A stretch of DNA of 64,000 bases from Candidatus Gastranaerophilales bacterium (GTDB lineage Bacteria; Cyanobacteriota; Vampirovibrionia; Gastranaerophilales; Gastranaerophilaceae). The position numbers and the translations under genes were made by a program. Positions 18,150 through 28,090 of this stretch are shown here, piece by piece; within the stretch, counting starts at the first letter, position 1; each line of letters opens with the position of its first letter. Below the pieces are notes generated by a model. It was not told the origin of the DNA, searched no databases, and saw nothing but the letters and a program-made list of their open reading frames with translations. Where the stretch lies: the NCBI GenBank assembly GCA_944324915.1, contig CALUYD010000010.1, forward strand, positions 1-64,000. Direction: 5' to 3'.

Positions 18150-19258
18150 TTTTTCTTTAACCTTACTTTTGGACCATTATATTTTTTATATAAAGCCAAG
18201 GCTTCAGATGAAAGCTCTTTATCTAATAAAAGATTAGCATAAGTTTCAGCAATGAACTCCGGAGCTCCCAAACAAGCGTAAGGTAGAACTTCATGCGCAG
18301 CTTTTAAACCTTTTTCGTTTTCAAGCCATTCGAGCATTTTTGGATTGTAATCTTTTGGAGAATTAAAATAACAAACTAAAGGAGTTGAAACAAATCGATA
18401 ATTTTGTAAATGTCCCAGCTCATGGAAAATTGTCTTAAATTTAAATATGTCAAAATCAAAATTCAAATCAACGTTATCTTTATTTTTAAATAATTTCAAT
18501 AAACTTGGGAAATTTTTATTTGTTTCTAAATCAATTTTAAATTTTTCAATTTCATCTTGACTGAATTCCCCATAACAACCAGCTTTAACCATTCTTAAAA
18601 TCAAATCCTTTGGATAGCGATTTAAAATAGAGGTTTTTTCATATAAGACCCTAAACCTATGATAAATATCCAATTTTTCATCAAGAGTTCTGGCACAAGA
18701 AATATTTGAATAATCATCCATTAATTCAGCAAAAAATTCATCTGTTTTTTCACTAGAAATAACAGGATTAACACTAAAGCTATCACCAATTATAATTACA
18801 TCATTGTCGATTAATTCTTCAAATATTCTATCTATTTCATCTGTAATATATTCATTTGTATAAATATGGTCGTTTACTTCCAAAATACCGCCATTTGTAT
18901 ACGCCATAGACATCTGAACGTTATCCAAATCCCTTAGAAAAATGTATTTTGGCATTTTCAGTGGAGTTTTTGAAAGCTGTTTTGCTTGATATAAACCTTC
19001 ATTGATAAAATTAGCACTATCCACTTGATTTTCATCAAAACCATAATAATCAACTATACCTAATTCTTTATAGCCAAATTTAAATGCTTCATCTAGTGTT
19101 TGAGCTTTTTTAAACTCAGGGTTTTTAGCTTTTGTGCTAAAAGAAACACTGTCAAACCCCAAAGATTTAAAAGCTAATTGAGGTTTAATAATATTTTTTG
19201 ATTGATTTATTTTATATGCAAAATTACAAGGGGAAATTTTCATACCAAAATAAAACAT
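18146..19258 (-). CDS. Hypothetical putative zinc metallopeptidase (HExxH)
   Basis: A protein of unknown family carrying FHELGHLQN near residue 285, a zincin-type HExxH motif, with a downstream Glu-containing helix (GAPEFIAETYANLL) that could supply the third zinc ligand. No signal peptide or membrane segment is visible. Two starts are possible: ATG 19258, 6 nt after a weak TATATC, or ATG 19243, which would give an N-terminus MKISPCNFAYKIN like that of three other proteins in this window; neither has a Shine-Dalgarno. Protease function is inferred from the motif only. Confidence 0.72.
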   Translation of the reverse strand: MFYFGMKISPCNFAYKINQSKNIIKPQLAFKSLGFDSVSFSTKAKNPEFKKAQTLDEAFKFGYKELGIVDYYGFDENQVDSANFINEGLYQAKQLSKTPLKMPKYIFLRDLDNVQMSMAYTNGGILEVNDHIYTNEYITDEIDRIFEELIDNDVIIIGDSFSVNPVISSEKTDEFFAELMDDYSNISCARTLDEKLDIYHRFRVLYEKTSILNRYPKDLILRMVKAGCYGEFSQDEIEKFKIDLETNKNFPSLLKLFKNKDNVDLNFDFDIFKFKTIFHELGHLQNYRFVSTPLVCYFNSPKDYNPKMLEWLENEKGLKAAHEVLPYACLGAPEFIAETYANLLLDKELSSEALALYKKYNGPKVRLKKN

Positions 19259-19348
19259 CTAAACGATATAAATTGCCAAAATAATATTGTAGATTAAAAC
19301 CAAAAATGATATAATAGCCATAATACAAGAATAGAGGATGTTTAGATT

Positions 19349-22300
19349 ATGTTGCAATCCGTGCCATCGGTTATTAAAAACGCATTTAGAGGAAGTTTTA
19401 TAAAGAAAATTTGTAATTATCTGCACGACTGCGTTAGAGAAGAAGTTAAATCATCAACCTTTAGAAATCTAAAAGGAGATAAAGAAAATAAATGGGCATT
19501 TTTAGACGGTCAAGAACAAGTTTTTTCAAAATTTGCAGAACCTTTATTATTAGATGGCACAAATAGCTATCTTACAGAATTAATGATTCAATCAGAAATG
19601 AATCAAAAAGACAAATATTTAATATACGGATACCTTTTTTTAGTTGGCAAAAACGGTAAATCAAGAAAAAATAACGAATTTTTAACTCCGTTATTATATG
19701 CTCCGGCTAAATTAGAGCGTGTCGGAATAAATCTTCAATTAACAATTCAAGAGGACACATTATCCCTAAACACAGGCGCTATTGCTCAATTAATACAAAG
19801 AGAAGATGAGCAAGAAACAGATGCTATGCTAATGGGTCTATTAGATGTTGTTCCGCAATTACCACTAAAAGAAGAAGATTTAAACATATTTTTAACAACA
19901 TTAAAATCACTTGTTCCAAATATTGAAATAAAATTAAATATAGGTGCAACATCTGATATAAAACAGGATGAAAATGATTTTTACAATAGACAAACAACTA
20001 TTGAAGATATTGAAAACGGTAACTTTGACTTTGATTCAATAGAAAATATACAAACTGCTCCTAAGGTAAACGTAGATACGTTATCTTTAGAACGCACCCA
20101 AGCAGTAATTTTAACCACTAGACCAACAGTAACCGCAGGTGTTTTACATGAATTAATGCAAATAGCAGAAAAACCATCAGGAGTACATAGAGAAACCGTA
20201 TTAAATGTAATAAATCAAGAATTTCTTGAATCAAGCGGACAAAGCGAAGTTAAAATCGAAAACAAAGATTTATCAGACTTTTTCCCTGTAACACCATTAA
20301 GTTTATCTGATTCACAAGAAGACGTTATAAGAAACATTGAAGAACACGACTTTTTAGCAGTATACGGCCCTCCGGGTACAGGCAAAAGCCAAACTATTGT
20401 AAATGTTGCAGCTCATTTAATTGCAACAGGAAAAACCGTATTAGTTGCAAGCAGAATGGATAAAGCAGTTGATGTTGTAGCTGAAAGATTAAACCAATTA
20501 AACGCTCCGTATTTAGCTCTAAGAGCAGGCAGAGCAAACTATCAAAGACAATTAAGCCTTGAATTGCAAGAGCTTTTATCAAATAAAATTGAACTAAATA
20601 ACGGCTTTGATGATAATATGGTTGCCGATGTATCCGATATGAAAGAACTTTTAAAAGATATTAAAAGGCTTGAAGATACAGCTTTATCAATACTATCATT
20701 AGAAAAAAAATATACTGAAATATATGATGAATACGATCAAATTAAAGATACAGTTGCAGATTTGAGTTTAATTGTTGATAAAATCAAATACCAGCAATTA
20801 GAAGAAGCAAAAAAAATATTTAACACTATTGAAGATTTAGAAAATAAATACAAAAAAAGTTTATTAGATAAAATCAAATTATTTTTTGATTATCGAAAAA
20901 TCAAAAAACTTTTAAATCTACACAAAGCACTAAATGAAGAAATTTTGAAAAAATTACCTTATGAATTAAACGTGGCCCTTGAAAAAGCAAAACTTCAACA
21001 AGTTGAAGACGAGATTTTCTCATTGGGCAATTTACACCAAATTTTAAGAAGAATTAAAACTCTAAAATCAAAACAAAAAAAATTAGCGATTGATATATTA
21101 AAAAACAAAAGAAGAACTGCGCTAAAAAATATCCTCTGCGATGCAATCAAAAGAAGAAGATTGACGGTTCATGCAAAATCTTTAACTTCAAGAAAAACCA
21201 ACTTGCAAAATAAAATTCTTGAACGTGAAGATTTTAAACCCTTGCTTGCGGCTTTTCCTTGCTGGTGCACTACAACTTATGCTATTTCAAACAGTTTGCC
21301 GCTAAAACCAGCTATGTTTGATGTTGCAATTATTGATGAAGCATCACAATGTGATATAGCCTCTTGTATACCTGTATTATTCAGAGCAAAAAAAGCAATA
21401 ATTGTGGGCGATGACAAGCAATTACCGCATTTATCATTCCTTGAAAAATCAAAAGAACAAAGTTTCTTATCTCAATATAACATTGATGAAAGATACCAAT
21501 TAACTTGGCGCTTTAGAGATAACTCAATGTTTGATTTAGCAAACTATTATTCTACAACACCTGTATTATTAGATGAACATTTCCGCTCACCTGCTCCGAT
21601 TATTGATTTTTCAAGCAAAGAGTTTTATGGCGGAAAAATCAAAATAATGAGCCCAAATATAAACACAGGTGAAATTGTAGAGCTTAGAATTGTAAAAGAC
21701 GGAAAAGTAGACCACGACGCTACAAGAAACGTTCCAGAGTGTGAAGAAATAATCAAAACTATCCAAGAATTAATTATAAAAGATAGAGATGAAAACAAAG
21801 ATGAACCTATCTCAATTGGTGTTATTTCGCCATTTAGAGCTCAAGTTGATTTAATTAAAAAAGCTATTTTAAAAGTTTTTGACGGAGATACAATCTTAAA
21901 ACATAAACTTGATGTAGGTACAGCGCACACTTTCCAAGGGGATGAAAGGGATGTAATGCTTTTATCATGGACATTTGCGCCCAACTCTCATTCTCAAAGT
22001 TTGATATTTGCTCAAAAACCAAATTTATTTAATGTTGCTATAACAAGAGCAAGACACAAACTTGTTAATTTTATTTCAAGAGATATAAATGAGCTTCCTG
22101 AAGGATTATTAAGAAATTATCTTGAATATGTTAGAAAAACAAATCAAAATAAAACAAAAAACATATTCAAAAATGATTTTGAAAAAGAAGTATTTAATGA
22201 AATAATTGAAGAATTTCCAACTCTAAATTCACAAAATAAAATTATGGCAGGGGTTGAAATGGGTTCTGTTAGCGCCGATATTTTAATTGATAAAACTGTT

Positions 22301-22468
22301 GTTGAAATAGATGGCGTTGAAGACAATATAAAACCTAAATATAACGATATGAAAAAACAAGCCATAATAGAGCGTTGTGGTTTTAGTGTTATAAGAGTCA
22401 CAAAAAGAGAATGGCAACTATCAAAAAGCGCTTGCCTAGATAGAATTCGCCAAGCAATAAATCAATAA
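19349..22468 (+). CDS. Superfamily 1 helicase with C-terminal nuclease-like domain
   Basis: A 1039-residue protein. The N-terminal ~310 residues are unrecognised. An Upf1-like SF1 helicase core follows: Walker A GPPGTGKSQT near 340, a long coiled-coil insertion (about 430-620), motif II DEASQCD near 663, motif III GDDKQLP, motif V TAHTFQGDERDV and motif VI VAITRARHKL. The final ~100 residues (EKEVFNEIIEEF, VSADILID, VVEIDG, IERCGFSVIRV) resemble the Vsr/REase-like endonuclease domains fused to such helicases. Single-gene helicase-nuclease fusions of this type are known or suspected phage defence proteins; repair is the alternative. GAGG supports the start. It is not in an operon. Confidence 0.85.
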   Translation: MLQSVPSVIKNAFRGSFIKKICNYLHDCVREEVKSSTFRNLKGDKENKWAFLDGQEQVFSKFAEPLLLDGTNSYLTELMIQSEMNQKDKYLIYGYLFLVGKNGKSRKNNEFLTPLLYAPAKLERVGINLQLTIQEDTLSLNTGAIAQLIQREDEQETDAMLMGLLDVVPQLPLKEEDLNIFLTTLKSLVPNIEIKLNIGATSDIKQDENDFYNRQTTIEDIENGNFDFDSIENIQTAPKVNVDTLSLERTQAVILTTRPTVTAGVLHELMQIAEKPSGVHRETVLNVINQEFLESSGQSEVKIENKDLSDFFPVTPLSLSDSQEDVIRNIEEHDFLAVYGPPGTGKSQTIVNVAAHLIATGKTVLVASRMDKAVDVVAERLNQLNAPYLALRAGRANYQRQLSLELQELLSNKIELNNGFDDNMVADVSDMKELLKDIKRLEDTALSILSLEKKYTEIYDEYDQIKDTVADLSLIVDKIKYQQLEEAKKIFNTIEDLENKYKKSLLDKIKLFFDYRKIKKLLNLHKALNEEILKKLPYELNVALEKAKLQQVEDEIFSLGNLHQILRRIKTLKSKQKKLAIDILKNKRRTALKNILCDAIKRRRLTVHAKSLTSRKTNLQNKILEREDFKPLLAAFPCWCTTTYAISNSLPLKPAMFDVAIIDEASQCDIASCIPVLFRAKKAIIVGDDKQLPHLSFLEKSKEQSFLSQYNIDERYQLTWRFRDNSMFDLANYYSTTPVLLDEHFRSPAPIIDFSSKEFYGGKIKIMSPNINTGEIVELRIVKDGKVDHDATRNVPECEEIIKTIQELIIKDRDENKDEPISIGVISPFRAQVDLIKKAILKVFDGDTILKHKLDVGTAHTFQGDERDVMLLSWTFAPNSHSQSLIFAQKPNLFNVAITRARHKLVNFISRDINELPEGLLRNYLEYVRKTNQNKTKNIFKNDFEKEVFNEIIEEFPTLNSQNKIMAGVEMGSVSADILIDKTVVEIDGVEDNIKPKYNDMKKQAIIERCGFSVIRVTKREWQLSKSACLDRIRQAINQ

Positions 22469-22499
22469 TATAAATTTATTTTTTTGATACAATGTCGTT

Positions 22500-24860
22500 A
22501 TGGATGATAAATTTAAAAACCTAAACGACCATCACATAGCGCTTGAATTTGATAAAGTATTATTGAATTTATCAAAATACGCAAATTCCAAATTGGGTGC
22601 TAATGCGTGCTTAAATTTAGAAATATACTCAAATAAAGCTCAAATTGAATATGAGCTTAATTTAGTTGATGAAGCCAAAAAAATTATAGATGATAACAAT
22701 CAATCAGCACCAATAGATGATTTTATTGATATAGATGAAATTTTTAAACAAAATTTTCTAACTGCAATTGAAATTATTGAGCTTGCTAAAAACCTTAAAA
22801 ATTCAAGGCTAACAAAAAATTTTATCTCAAAATGCGAAAATGCAAAATCACTAAATGAAATAATTAAGAATTTTTATATAGATAAAACATTTGAAGATGA
22901 AGTGTTTTCAACATTTGATAGAGAACTAAACGTTGTTGATAGCGCTTCTGATACGCTAAAATCCTTGAGAAATTCATATAAAGATAACAAAGAAAATCTA
23001 AAAATTGCAATAAACAATCTTTTGCAAAATCATTCATTTGTTGATAATCTTCAAGACACAGTTGTAACAATAAGAGATAACAGACCTGTTTTTCAAGTAA
23101 AAGCAAGTTGCAAAAATAAAATTCAAGGTATAATCCATGATATTTCATCAACAAATTTAACTTATTTTATTGAACCAAGCAGTTTAGTTCCAATTTCAAA
23201 TAAACTAAGACAAATTGAAATAGAAATAAAAGCTGAAATAGATAGAATTTTAATGGTTTTATCTAATCGATTTAAAGATATTAAAAAAGAGCTTAAACAA
23301 AATCAAAATATAATCGTAAAATTAGATACTATTTTTGCAAAAGCAAAATATTCAATTCATTTGCATGGATTAAGCGCTGAAATTACAGATGAAAAAATAA
23401 TTGATATTCAAAAAATGAAACATCCTTTGTTAATTGAAGTTAAAGAAGATGTTGTTGCAAACGATTTTATTTTAGGAAAAGATTACAACTGTTTATTAAT
23501 TACAGGCTCAAATACAGGCGGTAAGACAGTTTGTCTTAAATGTGCCGGTTTAATGATATTAATGACAAAAGCCGGCATGCATATTCCATCGCTTGGAGCT
23601 AAAATTTATCCTTATTCAAATATTTATTGCGATATTTCAAAAGAACAAAGTTTAGAACAAGGTTTTTCAACATTTTCTGCTCATATAAAAAATATAGCTG
23701 ATATTTTAGATAAAATTAATGAAAAAGACTTAATTTTACTTGATGAATTAGGTTCAGGAACTGACCCTATTGAAGGAAGCTCCTTATCTAGAGCAATACT
23801 AGAATATATTAAAGAAAAACAAGTTGCAGGAATAATTACAACTCATTTAGGAGAATTAAAATCACTAAAATACGAAGATAGTTATTTTGAAAATGCAACA
23901 GTATTATTTGACATTGCAACTCTAAAACCAAAATATAATTTAATAGTTGGAATGTCTGGAACATCAAATGCGATAGATATTTCAAGCCAGTTGGGATTAA
24001 ATGAAAATATTATCAAAAGAGCAAAAGAAATTCTAACAGATGAAAACAATGGGAATTCTAAAATTTTTATTGAAATAGAAAAAACAAACCAAAATTTAAT
24101 TAAAAAAGAACAAGAAGCAACCAAAAACTTAGATGTTGCAAAACAAACAAAAGAAGAATTTGACACAAAATTAAAAGAATTAAAACAAAACAAGAAAAAA
24201 TCACTTGAAAATTTCAAAAAGAAATTTCAAAATCAACTTGATAGCGCAAGAGATGAAATAAAAGAAATAGTAGATGAAATAAGAAAAGAAAAATCTCTTA
24301 AAGTTGCAATGCGCTCATATAACAGGCTAAACAAAATCGAATCTCAAATTAGAGAAGAATTTAGCGCAAATGATGACAAATTGGCAGAAAAATTCATTGA
24401 ATTAAACCCACAAGAATTAAAAATAGGGCAAAATGTTTTAGTTAAAAAACTTGAGCAAGTAGTTATTTTGGATTCACTTCCCGATAAAAAAGGTAATGTA
24501 GAAATTAGAATTGGCAACATTAAATCAAAAATCCATTTATCAAAACTAGCTAAAACAGATAAAAAAGTGGCGCCTCATTTAAAAAAAGTGCAAGTTAATT
24601 TTGATAATACAGATAATCTATTATCAAGATTAGATTTAAGAGGAATGAGAGTTTTAGAAGCTATTGAGTATTTAGATGAAAAACTTGATAAAGCAAGCCT
24701 TAGAGGCTTAAATCAAGTAACTGTTATCCATGGATATGGAACAGGGGCGTTAAAAAGCGCTGTAAATGATTATCTCAAAAATTCACCCTACGTTGCAAAA
24801 TTTCATTACGGCGATGAAACACAAGGTAGAGATGGAGTTGTAATAATAGATTTATTATGA
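22500..24860 (+). CDS. mutS2: MutS2 / Smr-domain ATPase (RqcU-like)
   Basis: A 786-residue MutS2: core and clamp helices, then Walker A TGSNTGGKT near 343, Walker B LLDELGSGTDP near 415, a coiled coil (about 510-620), a KOW-like segment and a C-terminal Smr domain (LDLRGMRVLEA, VIHGYGTGALK). MutS2 family members suppress homologous recombination and, in some bacteria, split collided ribosomes. Start: TACAAT ends 6 nt before the ATG with no Shine-Dalgarno, suggesting leaderless translation. The stop overlaps the following AlkD-like gene by 4 nt. Confidence 0.95.
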   Translation: MDDKFKNLNDHHIALEFDKVLLNLSKYANSKLGANACLNLEIYSNKAQIEYELNLVDEAKKIIDDNNQSAPIDDFIDIDEIFKQNFLTAIEIIELAKNLKNSRLTKNFISKCENAKSLNEIIKNFYIDKTFEDEVFSTFDRELNVVDSASDTLKSLRNSYKDNKENLKIAINNLLQNHSFVDNLQDTVVTIRDNRPVFQVKASCKNKIQGIIHDISSTNLTYFIEPSSLVPISNKLRQIEIEIKAEIDRILMVLSNRFKDIKKELKQNQNIIVKLDTIFAKAKYSIHLHGLSAEITDEKIIDIQKMKHPLLIEVKEDVVANDFILGKDYNCLLITGSNTGGKTVCLKCAGLMILMTKAGMHIPSLGAKIYPYSNIYCDISKEQSLEQGFSTFSAHIKNIADILDKINEKDLILLDELGSGTDPIEGSSLSRAILEYIKEKQVAGIITTHLGELKSLKYEDSYFENATVLFDIATLKPKYNLIVGMSGTSNAIDISSQLGLNENIIKRAKEILTDENNGNSKIFIEIEKTNQNLIKKEQEATKNLDVAKQTKEEFDTKLKELKQNKKKSLENFKKKFQNQLDSARDEIKEIVDEIRKEKSLKVAMRSYNRLNKIESQIREEFSANDDKLAEKFIELNPQELKIGQNVLVKKLEQVVILDSLPDKKGNVEIRIGNIKSKIHLSKLAKTDKKVAPHLKKVQVNFDNTDNLLSRLDLRGMRVLEAIEYLDEKLDKASLRGLNQVTVIHGYGTGALKSAVNDYLKNSPYVAKFHYGDETQGRDGVVIIDLL

Positions 24861-25528
24861 TAAATGAAATCAAAAAAGAATTAAAAAATCTATCAGATGA
24901 AGAATATAAACTTTTTTCGCAAAAATTAAACCCGAATATAAATAATATTCTTGGCGTACGCTTGCCGATTTTAAGAAAAATTGCTAAAAAAATTGCAAAA
25001 AATGACTATAAAACTTTCTTTTTAGAAAATGACGACGAATTTATGGAGCTTACCATGCTTGAAGGAATGGTAATTGGAAATCTTAAAAAAGAAGAGCAAA
25101 TTAATTATATTGAAAATTTTATTCCTAAAATTAATAATTGGGCGGTTTGTGATACATTTTGCACAGGGCTAAAATTCTTTAAAAAAGATAAACACAAAGA
25201 AATTATTGAAAAATATCTAAATTCAAAAAAAGAATATGAGCTAAGATTTGCATTCGTTATTTTATTAAATTATTTCATTGATGATGAATATAATTATGTT
25301 TTAGATAAAATTTCAAAATTTAATAATGAACAATATTACGCTAAAATGGCAGCTGCTTGGTGTTTATCATATTGTTTAATTAAAAACTATGAACAATGTA
25401 TTAAAGATATTCAAAAAATCAAAATACATCCTTGGACTTTAAAAAAAGGTATCACAAAAGCAATAGAATCACTAAAACTGACAAAAATTCAAAAAGATGA
25501 GCTAAGAAAAATAAGACAATCTAATTAA
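24857..25528 (+). CDS. DNA alkylation repair protein, AlkD-like HEAT-repeat glycosylase
   Basis: A 223-residue all-helical protein with the AlkD-family pattern: GVRLPILRKIAKKI, ELTMLEGMVIG, and NNWAVCDTFCTGLKFF (the Trp/Asp segment that contacts damaged DNA), then the EYELRFAFVILLNYF helix. It probably removes alkylated bases. It overlaps the mutS2 stop (ATGA), so it is cotranscribed and coupled with mutS2, forming a DNA-maintenance pair. Confidence 0.85.
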   Translation: MINEIKKELKNLSDEEYKLFSQKLNPNINNILGVRLPILRKIAKKIAKNDYKTFFLENDDEFMELTMLEGMVIGNLKKEEQINYIENFIPKINNWAVCDTFCTGLKFFKKDKHKEIIEKYLNSKKEYELRFAFVILLNYFIDDEYNYVLDKISKFNNEQYYAKMAAAWCLSYCLIKNYEQCIKDIQKIKIHPWTLKKGITKAIESLKLTKIQKDELRKIRQSN

Positions 25529-25586
25529 AATGTATTATTTTTAAAGTCAAAACAATAGTATATAATTAATCTCAAAGGAGATTAAT

Positions 25587-26009
25587 ATGTGGCAAATTAT
25601 TTTAGGTGTTGGAATTATTTTTTTACTATTGGAAATCTTTGCTCCAAGTATGTTTTTTCTTAATTTTGCGCTATCTGCGCTAATTTGCGCAATAGTATCA
25701 ATATTTTTTGATAATATCGTATTTTTAATAGTATTATTCTGCGTTTTATCAGTAATTTTCATCTTGAGTTTAAGACCAATATTTTTAAAAAATATCTATA
25801 AAAAAGATGAAAAAACAGGTATAGAAGAAAAATATATAGGTAAAACCGCAAAAGTAATAGAAAATACAGATAAAAACTACGGAATAATTTCAATTTATGA
25901 CGAGCGCTGGCAAGCAAGAAATATTGAAGATTCCACAATTGAAGCAGGCCAAATCGTTGAAATTGTAGGAATAGATAGTATTATTATGAAAGTAAAAAAA
26001 GTAAATTAG
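25587..26009 (+). CDS. NfeD-family membrane protein
   Basis: A 140-residue protein with three hydrophobic segments in the first ~65 residues (IILGVGIIFLLLEIF, LSALICAIVSIFF, IVLFCVLSVIFIL), then a small beta-barrel OB-like domain (YIGKTAKVIEN, GIISIYDERW). This is the short NfeD form, which works with stomatin-type SPFH proteins in membrane quality control. The SPFH gene starts 19 nt downstream. AAAGGAG precedes the ATG. Confidence 0.9.
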   Translation: MWQIILGVGIIFLLLEIFAPSMFFLNFALSALICAIVSIFFDNIVFLIVLFCVLSVIFILSLRPIFLKNIYKKDEKTGIEEKYIGKTAKVIENTDKNYGIISIYDERWQARNIEDSTIEAGQIVEIVGIDSIIMKVKKVN

Positions 26010-26028
26010 TTTATAAAAGGAGTATTAA

Positions 26029-26997
26029 ATGTCATTTTTCTTGATTTTATTGCTAGTTTTAGCAATAGCATTTACAGCTAAAGGTATTATCATTGTTCAA
26101 CAAGCAGAAGTTGTTATAGTTGAAAGACTTGGAAAATACCACAAAACCTTGCAAGCGGGATTAAATTTTATAGTCCCTATTATAGATACCCCAAGAGGAG
26201 TTTCTTGGAAAGTTAGCCACAAAAGCGTTGATGGCTCAACATATTATTATATAAAAGAAAAATCAAAAATTGATTTAAGAGAAGCAGTTTACGATTTTCC
26301 AAGACAATCAGTTATCACAAAAGATAATGCAACAATAAGCATTAATGCGCTATTGTATTTTCAAATAATGGATCCAAAATCAGCAGTATATGAAGTTCAA
26401 AATTTACCTGAAGCAATTGAAAAATTAACTCAAACTACCCTAAGAAATCTTGTTGGTCAACTTGATTTAGATGAAACACTTGTTTCAAGAGATAAAATCA
26501 ACGTTGAGCTTCGCTCTATTTTAGATGAAGCAACAAACAAATGGGGCGTAAAAGTAAACAGGGTTGAATTGCAAGATATTATTCCTCCTGTTGATATTCA
26601 GACATCAATGGAAAAACAAATGAAAGCAGAACGTGATAGACGTGCAGCAATTTTAGAAGCTGAAGGTCTAAAACGCTCCGCAATCTTAAAAGCAGAAGGC
26701 GAAAAAGAAGCAGCAATCAATAAAGCAGAAGGTCTAAAACAAGCAGAAATTCTAAGAGCAGAAGGTATGGCACAAGCTCGTCTTGTTGAAGCAGAAGCAG
26801 AAAAAGAAGCAATAAGAAGAATAACAGACGCATTCAACAATCAAGGTCAACCTGATAAATATTTAATTGCAATGAAATATCTTGAATCTCTAGAAGCAAT
26901 GGCAAAAGGTCAAGATAATAAATTTGTTTATATGCCTTATGAAGCGACAGGAATACTATCATCAATCGATGGCATTAAACAAATGCTTACAAAATAA
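26029..26997 (+). CDS. SPFH/band 7 protein, paraslipin (QmcA/stomatin-like)
   Basis: A 322-residue membrane-anchored SPFH protein: a single N-terminal hydrophobic helix (2-24), the SPFH domain starting QQAEVVIVERLGKYHKTLQAG, and a long Glu/Ala/Lys-rich coiled coil of repeated AEGxKxAxI units (about 205-270) that builds large rings. It organises membrane microdomains and proteases with its NfeD partner immediately upstream. AAAAGGAG supports the ATG. A terminator follows. Confidence 0.94.
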   Translation: MSFFLILLLVLAIAFTAKGIIIVQQAEVVIVERLGKYHKTLQAGLNFIVPIIDTPRGVSWKVSHKSVDGSTYYYIKEKSKIDLREAVYDFPRQSVITKDNATISINALLYFQIMDPKSAVYEVQNLPEAIEKLTQTTLRNLVGQLDLDETLVSRDKINVELRSILDEATNKWGVKVNRVELQDIIPPVDIQTSMEKQMKAERDRRAAILEAEGLKRSAILKAEGEKEAAINKAEGLKQAEILRAEGMAQARLVEAEAEKEAIRRITDAFNNQGQPDKYLIAMKYLESLEAMAKGQDNKFVYMPYEATGILSSIDGIKQMLTK

Positions 26998-27011
26998 AAA
27001 AATAAGATATA

Positions 27012-27043
27012 AAAAATACCCTCTTTAAAAGAGGGTATTTTTA
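27012..27043. terminator. Bidirectional terminator between SPFH and GGGtGRT genes
   Basis: AAAAATACCCTC and GAGGGTATTTTT form a 12-bp stem with a TTTAAAA loop; flanked by A and T runs, it serves both convergent genes. Confidence 0.9.
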
Positions 27044-27060
27044 ATTACAAATATTAGCAA

Positions 27061-28062
27061 TTATTTTGTCATTGCATTTTGTACAGCAACAGCAACTGCA
27101 ACAGTAGCACCTACCATTGGATTGTTACCCATACCGATAACACCCATCATTTCAACGTGAGCAGGAACTGAAGAAGAACCAGCAAATTGAGCATCACTGT
27201 GCATTCTTCCCATAGTATCTGTCATACCATAAGAAGCTGGACCAGCTGCAACGTTATCAGGGTGAAGTGTTCTACCTGTACCACCACCTGAAGCTACTGA
27301 GAAGTATTTTCTACCGTTTTCAATTGCCCATTTTTTGTATGTACCAGCAACAGGATGTTGGAAACGAGTTGGATTTGTTGAGTTACCTGTGATAGATACG
27401 TCAACGCCTTCTTTAATCATAATTGCAACACCTTCGGATACATCATCAGCGCCATAGCATCTTACTTTTGCTCTTTCGCCATCAGAAAATGGTGTTTCTT
27501 TTTTAATTTTTAATTCGCCTGTTTTATAGTCATATTCTGTTTCAACAGAAGTAAAACCGTTAATTCTAGAAATAATATGAGCTGCGTCTTTTCCAAGACC
27601 ATTCAAAATAACTCTTAAAGGCTCTTTTCTAACTTTGTTAGCATTTCTTGCAATACCAATAGCGCCTTCTGCAGCAGCAAATGATTCATGACCTGCTAAG
27701 AAACAGAAGCATTTTGTTTCTTCTCTTAAAAGCATTGCACCTAAATTACCATGACCAAGTCCTACTTTTCTTGTGTCACCAACTGAACCTGGTACAGCAA
27801 ATGCTTGTAAGCCGATACCAATAGCTTCAGCTGCGTCAGCTGCATTTTTAATTCCTTTTTTAATAGCAATAGCACAACCTAAAGTATAAGCCCATGAAGC
27901 ATTATCAAATGCGATAGGTTGAATGCCTTTTACGATTTCATCTACATTTATACCTTTTGATAAACATAATTCATTTGCTTCATCTAAAGTTTTAAAACCA
28001 TATTCTTTAAGAACTTTATCGATTGAATCTTTACGTCTATCTTGTCCTTCAAATTTTGCCAT
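27061..28062 (-). CDS. GGGtGRT family protein
   Basis: A 333-residue protein of the uncharacterised GGGtGRT family, recognised by VASGGGTGRTLHPDN near residue 257, with other glycine-rich blocks (GLGHGNLGAML, GVIGMGNNPMVGA). No catalytic function is established to my knowledge. It sits 28 nt downstream of a NifU-like scaffold gene on the same strand, a partnership I know from Clostridia and other anaerobes, so a role connected with iron-sulfur or metal-cofactor handling is plausible but inferred. A Shine-Dalgarno (AAGGAAAA) is weakly present upstream of the ATG. Confidence 0.88.
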   Translation of the reverse strand: MAKFEGQDRRKDSIDKVLKEYGFKTLDEANELCLSKGINVDEIVKGIQPIAFDNASWAYTLGCAIAIKKGIKNAADAAEAIGIGLQAFAVPGSVGDTRKVGLGHGNLGAMLLREETKCFCFLAGHESFAAAEGAIGIARNANKVRKEPLRVILNGLGKDAAHIISRINGFTSVETEYDYKTGELKIKKETPFSDGERAKVRCYGADDVSEGVAIMIKEGVDVSITGNSTNPTRFQHPVAGTYKKWAIENGRKYFSVASGGGTGRTLHPDNVAAGPASYGMTDTMGRMHSDAQFAGSSSVPAHVEMMGVIGMGNNPMVGATVAVAVAVQNAMTK

Positions 28063-28090
28063 ATTTTATTTTCCTTATAATTAAATTCTA

